Shown: positions 10,265 to 21,621, counted from the first letter of the stretch. The stretch: 64,000 nucleotides of DNA from Zopfochytrium polystomum (GCA_025765615.1 JAIVFJ010000174.1:1-64000), one strand, 5' to 3'. Notes: generated by a model not told the origin, from the sequence alone. Program-made: numbers and translations.

Positions 10265-12023
10265 ATGTCTCAGCCACGGCCGTTCGCGCTCAAGATCGAG
10301 GATGCGGCTATTGCCGACTTGAAGGCGCGTCTACGGGCTTCGCGCGTGCCGGATTCCATCTCGGATGAGTCCGGATTCAACCAGGGTAAGATCACTCGCA
10401 CCTCAGGGAGACTTCCCGCTGCGGTCGTTCTCGCTGCTCCATGCTCCGTGGTCGATCTCCCCTTTTCACCTCTTCGCCCAGGCATTCCACGCGCAGACCT
10501 TCTCATGCTCCTTGATCGCTGGTCCAACGCATACGACTGGCGGTACCACGAAGAGGTTATTAACCGTCTGCCTCAGTTCACGGTCGAGATACAGGGTTTC
10601 ACCATTCACTTTCTGCATCGCCGATCGCCTCGCCTCGATGCGATACCTCTGATTGCCGCACATGGGTGGCCAGGTGGGTTGTCAACTCCGTCCTTTTTTT
10701 TCTTTTTGTTTTTTCTCGTTGTGGTGAAGCGTCGCTCACGGTTGGGCGCACCAGGCTCGTTCTACGAATTCCATAAAGTCCTCGATCCGCTCGCCGCGCC
10801 AAACAACCCGCTGGACGCAGCCTTCCACGTTGTGGTCCCGTCAGTACCAGGATTCGCGTTTTCGTCGAAGCCGACGAAACCGGGCTTCAAGCTTAATGAC
10901 ATTGCAAGCATCTTTGCCGAGCTGATGACGGTGCTCGGATACCCCCGCTTTATCGCTCAAGGCGGCGACTGGGGATCTGGCGTTGTCAGGGCGCTTGCAC
11001 TGAACTATCCGGACCGGTGCATGGGTTAGCTGCTGAGTGCTTCTCGCGAAACTGGGTCGATTCATCTGCTCGTTTTTTTTTATGTCGCGCAGCGTATCAC
11101 CTGAACATGGCATTTGCTCCCTTGCCGCTCCATCCAACTTATCTGCCGATGATCCCGCTTCTCGCAATCAATTATGATTTGGCGCTCGCGAAAGACGATG
11201 CGGCCGCCCTGCGGCACCTGATCAAGTTTGCAAACGAGGAGACCGGGTACTACCGAATCCAGGCGACGAAGCCGTACACCCTCGGCGTGGGGCTTAATGA
11301 CTCGCCGGTTGGGCTTCTCGCGTGGTTGGGTGAAAAGTTTTGGTCGTCGTTCGGAATGGATGAGTCAGTTTGCACGAGTGTGTGAGATTCGCAAACTAAA
11401 CCAAGTCTGTGATAAGGGCGTTCATTGATGAGATCCTGACGATCGTGTCTATATACTGGTTTACGGAAACGATAGCCTCATCGTTCCGACTCTACAAAGA
11501 GGAGATACCGCTGAATCATTTCCATGCACGTAAGCATCAGAGCCAGCGACCCTGCAAGAAAGACGAGCATCTCACATTAGACCAGAGTATACGAAACAAC
11601 CCGCCGCTGTTGCAATTTTTCCTCGCGAAATCTCGAGGCCGCCCAAGAAATGGCTGGAATACAACGTAGGAGCTCGCGCCGGTAGTTCTTTTGATCTGAT
11701 TCCTCGTCACACAGCACAACCTTGTTAGATACGCCAAGCTGAAACAGGGAGGCCACTTTGCAGCACTCGAGGTCCCAGACCTCTTGGTGGGTGACCTGCG
11801 TGCGTTTGTTGCGGACCTTCGTAGGCTTCGAATAATAACAATCGTCGAATCCGATTTCGAGGAGGATGGCACTCGCGGCACTGAGCATCCTCGCCGCTAC
11901 GGCGTCGTGCCAACGACGTCGTGCTTTGGGAAGTTTGTGTACTACGGCGGCGATAGCCTGATTCTTGTGCTGCTCTGTGCCCTTGTTTTCATCTGTGCGA
12001 ACGCTGGCTTGGGAGGATGGTAA
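10265..12023 (+). CDS. Epoxide hydrolase with C-terminal membrane anchor
   Basis: Seven exons: 10265-10385, 10482-10673, 10755-11024, 11093-11363, 11417-11529, 11586-11665 and 11715-12023. The CDS closes in frame to 451 aa. It is an alpha/beta-hydrolase that opens epoxides to diols, with an EHN-type N-terminal domain. The oxyanion motif HGWPG starts at residue 101, the nucleophile Asp176 sits in GGDWGS and the catalytic His363 in GGHFAALE. All three agree with microsomal/juvenile-hormone-type epoxide hydrolases. Unlike mammalian EPHX1, which is anchored N-terminally, this protein starts directly with the EHN domain and ends in a hydrophobic helix (about residues 430-446), suggesting a tail anchor in the ER. 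AATAAA overlaps the stop codon. Splice junctions were chosen by frame and family match; the 11363/11417 junction is the least certain. Confidence 0.9.
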
Positions 12024-12028
12024 ATAAA
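12023..12028 (+). terminator. Polyadenylation signal of epoxide hydrolase
   Basis: AATAAA overlaps the TAA stop codon of the epoxide hydrolase gene. Confidence 0.45.
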
Positions 12029-12111
12029 TAGTGAAGCGACCCCACCTTCCTTAGGCGCAATATGTTCATGCGCATATGAGCTTGTCTTTCCCTTGTCTCT
12101 CTTTTATTCTA

Positions 12112-12142
<31 letters not shown>
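12112..12142 (+). repeat. (CTGT)n microsatellite
   Basis: About eight CTGT units lie between the epoxide hydrolase and the kinase. A second CTGT array occurs at 59454-59486, also just upstream of a gene. Confidence 0.9.
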
Positions 12143-12281
12143 CCCTCATCTCCCGACCACGGAAATCAAAAGAAATGAGAAGAAGCAAATCTCTGTCGTG
12201 TCTTTTGTCAGCAAGAATTCCAAATTGAAAATTTACGGTTTGTATTGTACCCCTCTGTGGAGCACTGACTGAGAATTCCAC

Positions 12282-12307
12282 AAAAAAAAAAAAAAAAAAA
12301 AAAAAAA
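12282..12307 (+). promoter_or_regulatory. Poly(dA:dT) tract in front of the kinase start
   Basis: A run of 26 A lies 17 nt upstream of the kinase ATG. Long poly(dA:dT) runs exclude nucleosomes in fungal promoters. Similar runs sit close upstream of the galactokinase, CCDC113 and PRP4 start codons in this window. The 12024-12324 interval holds nothing else apart from the CTGT array. Confidence 0.55.
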
Positions 12308-12324
12308 TCTACCAGCCACAGCGA

Positions 12325-15187
12325 ATGGAAGCCTTGGTCGCAGCCGGTGCAGCCAGGCAAGACACTGCCGGCAGCACGGCGATGGTAGCGCCGCTGCCGC
12401 CCTCCTCGCCGTCCTCGCCATCCTCGCCATCGTCCCCTTCATCGCTACAGCCACAGCCGTCGTCGCCGTCATCGTCGTCGTCGTCCTTGTCACCACCCGC
12501 ATTCGTTATTGCTTCCTCGCGCGTCCTCATCGACACGTCCGCCGACGGCCTCATCGGCTCCGGCAGCTACGGCGTCGTCCGCCGGGCCACGTACGACCAC
12601 CACCCCGTCGTCGTAAAGACCCTCATCCTCAGATCTCTGTCCAAGCGCGCCACCGAGGACTTTCAGCGCGAGGCCCGCATCCTCTCGGAGCTGAACCACC
12701 CGCACATCGTCCGGTTTTACGGCTGCATCCTTGAGCCCGGCTTGTCCGCCCTTGTCATGGAGTACTTGCCGATGGGCTCGCTGTTTGAGACGTACACGAG
12801 CGCCGCTGAGCATTCCGACGACTCTTCATCCATCCATCTGCCGCCGTTCGGCGCCCGCCTACAGCTCGCTATCGATGTCGCCAGCGGCATGAACTACCTC
12901 CACACGCACAAGCCCGCCCCAATTTTCCACCGCGACCTCAAGTCCATGAACGTGCTGTGCGAAAAGGATGCCGACGGCCGTACTCGCGCGAAGCTCGCCG
13001 ACTTTGGGCTCGCCCTAGTCAAGGCCGAGACAATGTCAACCAGCATGGCTGGCTCGCCCCGCGGCTCCAGAGTGGCAGTTCCCGGCCGAGCATATCTCCA
13101 GTCCGGTGACAACGACTTTGCGCATGGTCCGAAAGCCTGCGACGTGTATTCGTTTGGCGTGCTCCTCTCAGAAATCGGCAGCTGGGCCGTCCCTACACCG
13201 TTCCTTTTGGCCAACTCCGCATAAGCGTCCTTGAGGCGACCCTGGCACGCGGAGAGATACCCCCCTTGCACTTCCCGTCAGATGTCCAGATCCCTTTCGT
13301 GGAATTGACTAATCGATGTCTGTCTTTCGCCTCGCAAGAAAGGCCGTCGTTTGATTCCATTCTGCCCTTACTCGAGCAGTCGCAGGCTATGCTGGCCTCC
13401 CTTCCCCCCCAGACTCCGACCAGTTCGGCCTCAACCGCCCAGCCGTTGACGATTTTGACGCCGTTGACCCCTTTAACACCGATCACGTCAGCAAATCTGC
13501 TTTCACCAACCAGGACCGGAGACGGGAATACGCTTGGGCAGCGCTCCCGTCGCACGCCTCCGCCGTCGTTCAAATCTCTGGACCCGATGGCCTGGCAGCG
13601 CAGTGCAGGAAACCCCCCTGCAACGGCGCCAGCCGCCCCGGCCAAGGCTGGCTTCAGCCGACGCAGACTGATTGCGCTTGGTGAGTGCCCTTTTTTTTAT
13701 CGAGTCTGACGCGTGCAAGCCATGGGAACTAAGTTCTTTTTCGACTTGGAACAGGAATCTGCTTGGCCATCACTGCAGTCCTCATCGTGGTATGCGCCAT
13801 CGTCATCTTGATGGTGTTACGCAACAAGAGTGCAAGTGGGGATGGGGGCACCGTAACCGTCGCGCCGACTGTAGTCGTCGTTCACACAGACATGGTCACC
13901 GTTACTAGTACGCTAACCGACGGAAAGACCACGGAGTATGCCACGAGTACAATCTTTTCAACCGCGCACACCGTCGTCAGCGTAAAGATCACCACGTCCT
14001 CGTCCCCCTCCGCTGGCTCTCCGACCCAATCGCCAGCGGCTTCCAACTCGGGATCCCAGAGCCAAACTGGCACATCCACCTCCCAATCTCAGTCTCAAAG
14101 CGTTGTAACATCCACACCGATCGCTTCGGCTCCCTCGTCCATCCAGAGCCTCGCTGCCGATGCCAGTGCAATTAGTGCACAACTGCCCTTCCACCCTATC
14201 GCTAGCACATCTGTTACGTACCAGTCTTACTTGGCAGACGCGACCAAGTTGAACGCCGGGCTGATCCTCTTGGACACGCTCGAGCAGTTCTCGTACCGGT
14301 ACGCATTGGGTCGCACTGTCTTTGCGCCAGAAATGTTGGACTATTGCACGACCGTAGCCGCCAACTCTGCCCTCTACACGTACCAGTACTTCTCGCTCAA
14401 TTTCTTTGATGATGCGAACAGCACGGTCAGCTTTAGTGGTTTCCAAGTCGAACAGTACACGGATTACGTGGTGGCTTTCAGTGTAGGCACAGGGTCCGGT
14501 GTATCCGTGTTGCTTCCGCCGCTAACCACCCTCTGTTCCAATCCGAGCGTCACCGGCTTGTGGCTCGACGTCGTGGCCACGTGCGACACCGCGACTGGTG
14601 GCGACAAGATCACTATCGTGCTTTTCTCACACCAGACTCCACTCGCCACGGCATACTTGAGCGTTCTCGGCCGCAGCACAAGCTGCGCGAGCGGGATCAG
14701 CAGTTCGACAGCAAGTAATAATGGAACGAGCGGCACCATCACCAGCAACAGCGCAACCAGCAGCCCTACCAACAGTATCAGCGATAGCAGGACCAGCAGC
14801 GGCAATAGTGCCAGCGATTCCGGCACCCTGACTTCGGCGTCGTCCTCGTCGCCGTCGCCCTCGACGTCCTCGCCGTCACCCTCATCAAGCACCTCCACAA
14901 GCGGCGCTGCACTCGCAGCCATGGCTCTCGTGACACGCGCGGCGAGTGGAGCTGCAGTGCCACCGCAGGAGCTCGGCTACGGGCTGGCAGGATTGCCGGC
15001 CACGGGGGCGTCGTCGCGGCAGCCCTACGGTGTGCTCGTTGTTAAGCAGTTTGGTTTCGGACCACAGCCCCTCACGCCGCAAAAGAGTGGAGATGTGCGG
15101 ACCCTGGCGCCTTTTGCGTTGGAACTGGTGGTTGCGGTTGTTGCCATTGTCACCGCAGCTGTTACCAGTGCCGGTTGGACGGTGTAA
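12325..15187 (+). CDS. Membrane protein kinase with C-terminal ectodomain (one frame break)
   Basis: N-terminal Ser/Pro-rich segment, then a complete kinase domain: glycine loop GSGSYG at 78-83, Lys98, HRDLK at 202-206 and DFG at 226-228, of tyrosine-kinase-like flavour. Near 13190 the frame must move back by one base (a C seems missing in GTCCCTAC) to continue with the C-lobe up to 13680. An intron (13681-13754) splits the codon before a transmembrane helix at about 454-476. A Ser/Thr-rich region follows, then an unrecognised roughly 150-residue domain, another Ser-rich stretch and a hydrophobic C-terminal tail. With one base restored the gene gives 929 aa and closes exactly. Topology would be kinase inside and C terminus outside, the reverse of plant and animal receptor kinases. 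If the break is real the product stops after residue 299 and lacks its C-lobe and membrane part. Confidence 0.75.
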
Positions 15188-15498
15188 GAATTTTTCATTC
15201 CCCTTTTCTCCCTTTGTGGACCTTTTTTGGCACGTTTCTGTTTACCTGATGTAAGCCTTTATAGATGACTTTTCGGTCCCTACTATGCTTTGTTCACCCT
15301 TTACACCCTTTTTGATATTCTCTCTCAGTCGTTTCTCTCTGTTCTGCTTGTTGTTGTGAGGCGCGAAGACAGCCACAACCCACCTCACCCACGAAATGCC
15401 CCCATAAAAGTTTCTTTTTTCCAGTCCTCCCCAGTCCAAAGATCGTAACGTTTATTCAGCCCACCAAAATGCTTTTTGGCTCTTGCTGAATGGATCTG
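15188..15498. other. Convergent 3' intergenic region
   Basis: This interval lies between the 3' ends of the kinase (+) and the PARG-like gene (-). It is pyrimidine-rich; I see no gene in it. Confidence 0.5.
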
Positions 15499-17150
15499 TC
15501 ATGCGACCGCTGCCGCCCGCACTCCCTCCACGCGAACGTCCTCCGCCCACTGGTACCCGCGCCGGTAAAGCGCGAGCAACAGCTCATCCACCCTCACCTC
15601 CGCCGTCCCCACCGGCCACACCTCATCCATCAGCATCAGCGCCTCCTGCAAATCCTCCACCCCGCGCTCCGAATGATACACCAGCTGATGCACGCCCGCC
15701 GCCTTTGCCGCCGCGACCTGCAAAAACGCCACCACGACCCTGCTGTTCAAATACTCCCCGCACCCCCAGTCCCCTGTATGCAGCTGCACGCCGCCGTCCC
15801 CCCCTCCTCCGCCGGCGGCGCCTCCCTTCCCGCCGCTCCCGTCGTCCTCCCAGCTCCGCACGACCCCGCAAAACGCCGTGTACGCCGTCTGGAAGATCTG
15901 CCGCAGCTCGTGCAGCCGGTACGCGCCGCTGCGCGGGCGCAGCGGGTTCTCGAGCTTGTCGAGCGCCTTCATGCACACGATGTTGGTGTTGTGGAACGGC
16001 GGCGAGAGCGGCTGCACGGCGCGCTGCAGGATCGCGTAGTCGGTGTATTTGAAGTTGCGGTAGATGCGGTAGTCTTTGTCGTCGACGTGCAGCGCGATGC
16101 TGGAGAAGGGGGGAGAGTAGGTGTTTTTGGGGGATTTGTGAATTTTGCAAGTGAGAGAAGTAAGTCGCCTCCAGCTCGGAAAGCTGGGACTAAGACTTAC
16201 GCAATGTCACAAACACGAGGTATGTTTTTGATGAGAAACGGTGTCGGCCTGTCGGACGGGTCGACAGTGAAAGGGGCGGCATCCGAGTATCTCAGGTCCG
16301 GCTTGGATTTGTCCTTTGAGAGGTAGAATTCATACTGCGGGCCGAGCAAAAGCCCCTTCTTCGCCTTGACGGTGCCAATGTGTGCTGGAAGAGAATAAAT
16401 ACGCTTGTCACTGAACTGTGAGGTCGCTCACCCCATGAGTTGTAAAACAGCCCGTTCAGGCAGACGTCGGTACAGACTTCGCGGATGGAACCCAAAATGG
16501 GATGCTCCAACGCCATGATGTCGTCCGATGCAAACTGGAGAGGACGCGGATCGTGAAGAATCCATGTTCAATCGTTTAAAGTCAGTTGTCGTGAACGAAT
16601 TTAGAAAGAGAAAGAGGTTTTTCTGGGAGGGAATAGAATCGACCCTACGTTGTCCGTATCATGCGAGCCAAACAGCGCCTTCTCCGAAAACGACACGTAC
16701 CAATCGTCAAACCGATTCTCTGCGTCCCTCTCAAAATTGTAAAACCCCTCGTCAAACACAATATACAGCGGCTCCCTCCCTCCGCACGTCACCCGCACGG
16801 GCACGTTCGCGGTCCGCAGCCGCACAATCTTTGTCGGCTCCGCCTGCCGGTACACCTCCTCGGTCGGCCGCGCAATCATCTCGCGGAAAAACCGCTCCTT
16901 CTTGGCCGACCGCCACCGCACCGGGAACGCCGTGCTGAGCTTTTTGGGGTCCACCCAGAGCTCGAGGAGCCGGTGCGCGTCGTCGACGGGGACGTGGGGG
17001 AGGCCAAAGGCGTTGGGCGGGTGGAAAGTTGTGGTACCGAAGGCGGATGAGGAGGTCGTGCAGGGTGATAGGGGCGGCTTTGTCGTCGTCGGGGTCGGGG
17101 TGGGCCGTCTCGTCGTCGTCGTTTGTGCGCGGGTGGATTTTGCCCGTCAT
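15499..17150 (-). CDS. PARG-like macrodomain protein (one frame break)
   Basis: Exons 16649-17150, 16432-16534, 16201-16384 and 15499-16099. With one surplus T removed near 17025 (in AACTTTCC) the CDS closes to 462 aa. The C-terminal part resembles poly(ADP-ribose) glycohydrolase-type macrodomains: a long helical lead-in with FHNTNIVCMKAL, then GDWGCGEYLNSR, comparable to the GNWGCG motif of PARG, followed by an AAxAAG helix and a beta-strand ending in YHS. The classical GGG...QEE PARG signature is not seen. It may belong to the DUF4804/MavL-like group of ADP-ribose hydrolases; that naming is from memory and unchecked. The start ATG follows CCTTACAG, which could be a 5'UTR intron acceptor. 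A glycine-rich low-complexity insert lies just before GDWGCG. Confidence 0.6.
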
Positions 17151-17322
17151 ACTGTAAGGTTGTTAAGAGTGCGAGACAATTTCAAGTGCCCAAATTGCGT
17201 AGCACTTCGCAAAACCGCTCAAAACGGCTTCTGAGTAGTTCCGACTGTTACACCCCAGCACGGTCGGATTAACTCTATTGCCGAGTTCCAGCGAAAGTTG
17301 AAACTCATCGCTACTACCAAAA

Positions 17323-17328
17323 TTTATT
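17323..17328 (-). terminator. Polyadenylation signal of the 17.4-18.0 kb gene
   Basis: AATAAA on the minus strand, about 50 nt past the stop codon of the upstream hypothetical gene. It separates that gene from the PARG-like gene. Confidence 0.55.
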
Positions 17329-17377
17329 CACACAATTACAACCCACTACAAGCTTTACATTTAAAGGGTTGAGGGCT

Positions 17378-17980
17378 TTACCACACACGTTGACGCTTTT
17401 GGTGCCTCCGCCTCCGCCTCCTCACAACCTCCCTCCCGAACCACCAGTCGAACGCCATCCCCAGCCGAAAATCAACGACCTCAAGGAACAAGCGCTCCTC
17501 CGCCCGCGTCATCCAGCACTCCAAGTGCAATCGGTGGCTCGTGCAGAATTGGTGTCGAATCCGAGCCAGCCTCCTGAAGGCCCACTCTGGGAGAATGTCG
17601 AAATCGAACGCCGGCCAGAGCTTGAACATGGTGCGCAATACTATGGTGGACGATCGGCCATCGAGCACGTGCGATGCGGGTTTGTACGCCGGCGGTGCAA
17701 TGGACGGAGTCGATGAGGGTGGATACGTTGTGTAGCTAGTGGTGCTTGCGTGTTCGTCGTCCTTGTGTTCGAGTGGCTGCGGCGTGACTGGTTGAATACA
17801 GCAGGAAGCACCGTGTTAGACGGGAACAACCTCGAGGCTCTCACGCAAGGGTCGCAGTGGAGGGGCCATACCATCGCAATCAGTCGCCAACGGGCTCAAA
17901 GGCTCGTGTCTCTCCAGACTCGCCTTTTCGTCGCTTCCCCCGGCGCCGTCGATGAGGGTCGCGCGTTCAATGTGCAGCAT
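17378..17980 (-). CDS. Hypothetical protein, tryptophan-rich C terminus
   Basis: Two-exon model: 17831-17980 and 17378-17776, 182 aa. The N-terminal half is acidic and proline-rich, without a domain. The C-terminal half is compact and rich in aromatic and basic residues (FKLWPAFDFDILPEWAF, later MAFDWWFGREV), ending in a run of arginines. I do not recognise it. Support comes from the plausible intron, an AATAAA 50 nt downstream and a TATA-like box 85 nt upstream of the ATG. The donor GTTGTT is weak and the exon junction could differ. Confidence 0.4.
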
Positions 17981-18064
17981 GCCTTCTTCCTCTTGATCTG
18001 TCGTTCCTGTTTTTTGTTCTCCCCTGCCAGAGCTCTGTGTGGATGCCGCTCGATGGAAGACTGA

Positions 18065-18073
18065 CTTTTTATA
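18065..18073 (-). promoter_or_regulatory. TATA-like box
   Basis: TATAAAAAG on the minus strand, about 85 nt upstream of the ATG at 17980. The rest of the 17981-18370 interval holds short GTGCGCAA direct repeats (about 18138-18190) and an AC microsatellite near 18345, but no gene. Confidence 0.4.
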
Positions 18074-18370
18074 GAGCACCTTCAAGTGCATTCTGAAGCT
18101 TTGCGGCGAACGAATCGATTTTCTCCGCAAAAAGGAGTGCGCAGAAGTGCGCGCAAGTGCGCGCAAGTGCGCGTGGCGCAAGTGCGCACCGGCAGTGGCG
18201 GAATCCGTGCAAGACCGTCGGATTGGATTGATTTGAACTCCTGTGTCGCTCAGTCGGTCAACCGGCGAGCAATAAACCATGTTGTGGGCCAACTGCCACC
18301 TTCGTATTTACTTTCATGTCGAGCGTTCAACCGAGATACCGACGTAACACACACACACACATCCGCAAAA

Positions 18371-18971
18371 TCAGCACCCCGCCGTAACCGACAGCTCGCT
18401 AAACACCACCTCGAACGCCGGCGCGCCCGACGGCGCCGCGCACATGCACCCAAACTGAACCGGCTCCAGCCCCCACTCGTACGTCTTGCGCACCAGCCGC
18501 CAGCTCCCCTCTGCGCCGTCCGCCGACATCTCCACCGTCACGGTGCCCTCCTCCGTCCGCTTGACTCTGTTCCAAAACGTCACCCCGCCGCCGTCGTCAG
18601 AAGGCCACACCCCGCCGACCGACCAGTCCGACCCGCCCGGCCCGCGCGTCACAACCACCGACTCGCGCAACGCCCCGCCCCACCGCTCCACCCCGGCCCT
18701 TGATCCACCCGTCGTTGGTTGAACGCAACCGTTGCGTCAGCAGCACCGCGCCCGCGTGCTGGTACTGCGCGGGGAGGCCGCCCGGGACGTGCGTGCGCAG
18801 GACGGCAGTGAAGGCGCCCGCGGGCGTCGTTTGGGTGAAGATGGGCGCGTTGGTGAAGGACTTGCCTGGCCGATGGTAGAGGTCCGTGTCCGGGTTGGCG
18901 ACGACGCGGAGGGAGCGCGGGGCGATGTAGGTGGCGGCCGCGGCCGTGTGGGTGTCGGTTCGATCGGGCAT
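18371..18971 (-). CDS. DUF1349 (REE1-like) protein, one frame break
   Basis: The 199-aa reading frame matches the DUF1349 family, beta-sandwich proteins that include yeast Ree1, linked to regulation of enolase. The N-terminal half has LRVVANPDTDLYHRPG and a hydrophobic QYQHAGAVLL strand. The C-terminal half has the family hallmark AGVERWGG, then VVVTRG and SDWS. The two halves are in different frames: near 18698 one G of AAGGGCC must be dropped so that IK runs into AGVERWGG, after which the gene closes exactly. A single-exon gene. The function of this copy is unknown. Confidence 0.65.
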
Positions 18972-19345
18972 CGTCTCCGATGAGGGGGGTGAGGATGGAT
19001 CGGATGGATGGGATGGGAAGGTGCGGTGTTTAAAAAGGGACGAGTTGGGGGTGTGGGGCGTGGAACTTCTTCGGGTGAGGAACTCGTGGGCTGCAAAACT
19101 CAGCCAATTGGGCCGCCCCGACCGCAGACAGACAACTTTTACCTTCCCCGTTCAGCGTCTTCCGCCAGAGCGAGAAGAAGAGCAAAAAGCCCACTCTCGA
19201 CACTGAAAGTAAGCATTCAAGCTATTGGATATTTATTGCAGACTGTGCACTCTTCACTACTGTTCATGCGATTGAGGACACGGGCGAAGATTGAATGCAG
19301 AAAGAGCAAACCGGCACTACTGGCACGCGCACCGCACCACACCCT
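18972..19345. other. Intergenic region
   Basis: About 370 bp between the DUF1349 start codon and the DUF2408-like stop codon, both on the minus strand. It should hold the DUF1349 promoter. An AATAAA (minus, 19232-19237) about 110 nt past the DUF2408-like stop is a likely poly(A) signal. No gene is seen. Confidence 0.5.
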
Positions 19346-21621
19346 TCAAAATTCACCACGCGAAAGGGCTTCGGTCTCTGCAAGATAGCAGTCTACTTCG
19401 CTGGCGATGCTCTCGCACTCATCGAGCACCGCCGACACCGAAACCGCTCCGCTGGCCATGCGCCATCGTTGCGCTTCCGCGTCGTCACCACCGCCAGACA
19501 CGTTGCCGTAAACGTGCAGCAGGTCCAGTGACTCGAATTCGGAAGCGCTGCGGGCATCGACGCCGCCGCCGGGCGAATCCGGTCGCGAGGCCTTCTCGGC
19601 GGCGGCGGCTGCAGATGCGGATGCCGCTGTCGCGCTTTGCTCCGTCGTCGCGCGGTTTTGGCCCGAAACGCTTCGGGCCGCCGTGTCCTGCGGGGTCGTC
19701 CTGCTGGGAAACATGGCGCGTATCCGCGAGTCTTCCACTTCGGCAAGCTCCTTCCTGATCGCCGCGACGTCCCGCAAGACCTGCTCCCGCGTGGCCGCCA
19801 TCAGCCGCACCGCGCCCGCGGTCACGACGACGTCGTCAACCCCGCCGATCGGGGGAGCGCGGGCGTCGTCGCGGAGTCGCTTTTGGCGGTACCGACGGCG
19901 GCCGTCTAGTGCGAGGAAGCCGGCGCGCGATCGCTCCCTGCGCAGCAGGGTGCGGACGCGGAGGAGGCGCTCATACGTCGCCACGAGCGGCGCGTCGACG
20001 CGCGCAAAGCAGGGGTCAACGAGCTCGGCGATGCGGGACCGGCACGACGCCAGCAGCGCGTGGATGGCTGCCCCAGCGCGTGCGCGAGCGGCTGAGGCGT
20101 CGGCTTCGTCTAGGAGGCGCTGTCGACGACGGGCGGCACGTTCAATCGCCCTTTCGAGGGTTGCGGCGGGGTCGCTGCTGTCTTCCTTTTCTTCGGTGTC
20201 GTCGTCCTTGTCCCCCTGCTCCGCCCTTGTTTCTGCTTCTGCCCGCTCCTGCTTCGCGAGCTCGGCCACAGTCTTTTCAACGGCCGCGATTCGCTGCTGG
20301 ACGGACTGCATAGCATTGGATAGTGGCAGGGGGTCCCGGTACATGTCGTTTAGCACTTGAAGCTCTCCAAGCTCCGTCTGCAGAGCAATTAGCTGCTCGT
20401 AGGCTGGGCGGTACGCGCTATCGGCCGGGACCGCATTCTGTCCCGAGGCTAGTACGAGCCGCGCGTGTAACCGGTCAAGGTTTTCGTACAGAAGTCCGGC
20501 CAGGAATGATTCGCCGCGTCGAAGAGCAGAATTTGACGACGTTGGCGGGTGGGGTGCAAAGTGCCCTGCGGCACTAATGCAGTTGGGAGTCAGCTTTGAA
20601 AATAATGCGAGAGATTAAGAGCAATCAATGAACTCAACTCGCGCTTCGCATCGATAGTATGCAAACGATCGAACAGCTCCATCAAACCGTCTTCATCCGT
20701 AGCACTGTTTCCCGGTGCATCGACAGCCGACAGTCTTCGTCGTGCATCCAAGAGCTCCTCTCGCAACGGTCGCAGGTCCTCCTCCATCAAGGAGCCATCG
20801 TCCTCGACTTCCAGCTCCGCGTTCAAAAGGGCCAGCGACCGATGCGCGCGCGACAAGAGGCTCGACAGCACAGCCTGCCCGTGCGGCAGCTCCGCCACCG
20901 CGGACACTGGGGCGCGGCCCATGGCCACCTCCCACGCCGTTCGCCTGTCGGTGGGCATGTCCGCCGGGAACCTCGGTGGGCCCGCCGGCGGCGGAGGCGA
21001 CGCGGCAGCATCAGAACCGGCCTGCGCCGTTGAGTTGGCGATCCGCTCCTCGACCTCCCTCACCCGCGATTGCACGCCTTCGACCTCTTTCGCCGTCCAA
21101 GCACCGCCCGCTCGAAGGGCCTCGGCGGCTCGGAAGGCGGACGCGAGGGCTGCGTAGGTGGGGTACACCGTGTCTTCGACGGACGCGATGCGCGCCCAGG
21201 CGAGGAACAAAAACAGCCAGACGGTGTCCAGGACAGCGTCGACTCGGTTCCGGGAGGGTTCGAGCTCGTGACGGCGAGCGTAGCGGAGCCGTTCCATAAT
21301 CTAAAGCAGATCATGGTTTGGAAAAGTACGGCGGCGCATTAAAAACCGTGGAAAGGGTCGGAGGTGGAGGACTGGCAGCGAAGCCTGCAAACAAACCTTT
21401 GTCAACTCGTTTGCCTTTGCGTCCACGTCTGCGAGGGTGAGCGCGTCGTGTGCGTCTTTTTTCATGGCGTGAAGGCTGTGGCGGAAGGAGTAGAGGTCGC
21501 TGAGGATCGGCAGCTCCTCCTCGGGAACGTGAGGCTCCCGTAGGTCTGTGTGATTGTGCTTGCCGGCGACGTCGCCGTGAGCGGCGGCGGGTCTGTGTGT
21601 TGCTGGCAGAGCGGCCGCCAT
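19346..21621 (-). CDS. DUF2408-like fungal protein
   Basis: Three exons: 21397-21621, 20634-21300 and 19346-20565. The CDS closes in frame to 703 aa. It is alpha-helical, rich in Ala, Glu and Arg, with heptad-like stretches. SDLYSFRHSLHAM near the N terminus and ELPHGQAVLSSLL in the middle resemble the repeated LxxLRxxLxxL and PxGQxxVxxLL blocks of the fungal DUF2408 family (yeast Cub1, linked to DNA repair and proteasome function). That assignment is by eye. The C-terminal third is low-complexity. An upstream ATG at 21704 lies in another frame and overlaps the start; it may be a uORF, or the N terminus may differ. Strong intron consensus supports the exon order. Confidence 0.7.

Noticed and set aside
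13150..13230. A micro-intron to explain the kinase frame break
   Set aside because: The available GT...AG pairs (13 nt and 37 nt) either delete conserved kinase residues or run into TGA. One missing C is simpler.
13958..14446. 162-codon minus-strand frame
   Set aside because: It is antisense to the kinase ectodomain, which is continuous with the kinase through a good intron.
16752..17150. Uninterrupted 132-codon reading of the PARG-like first exon
   Set aside because: After HNF the frame gives Pro/Arg-rich sequence, whereas the +1 frame gives ordinary protein that joins the downstream exons in phase.
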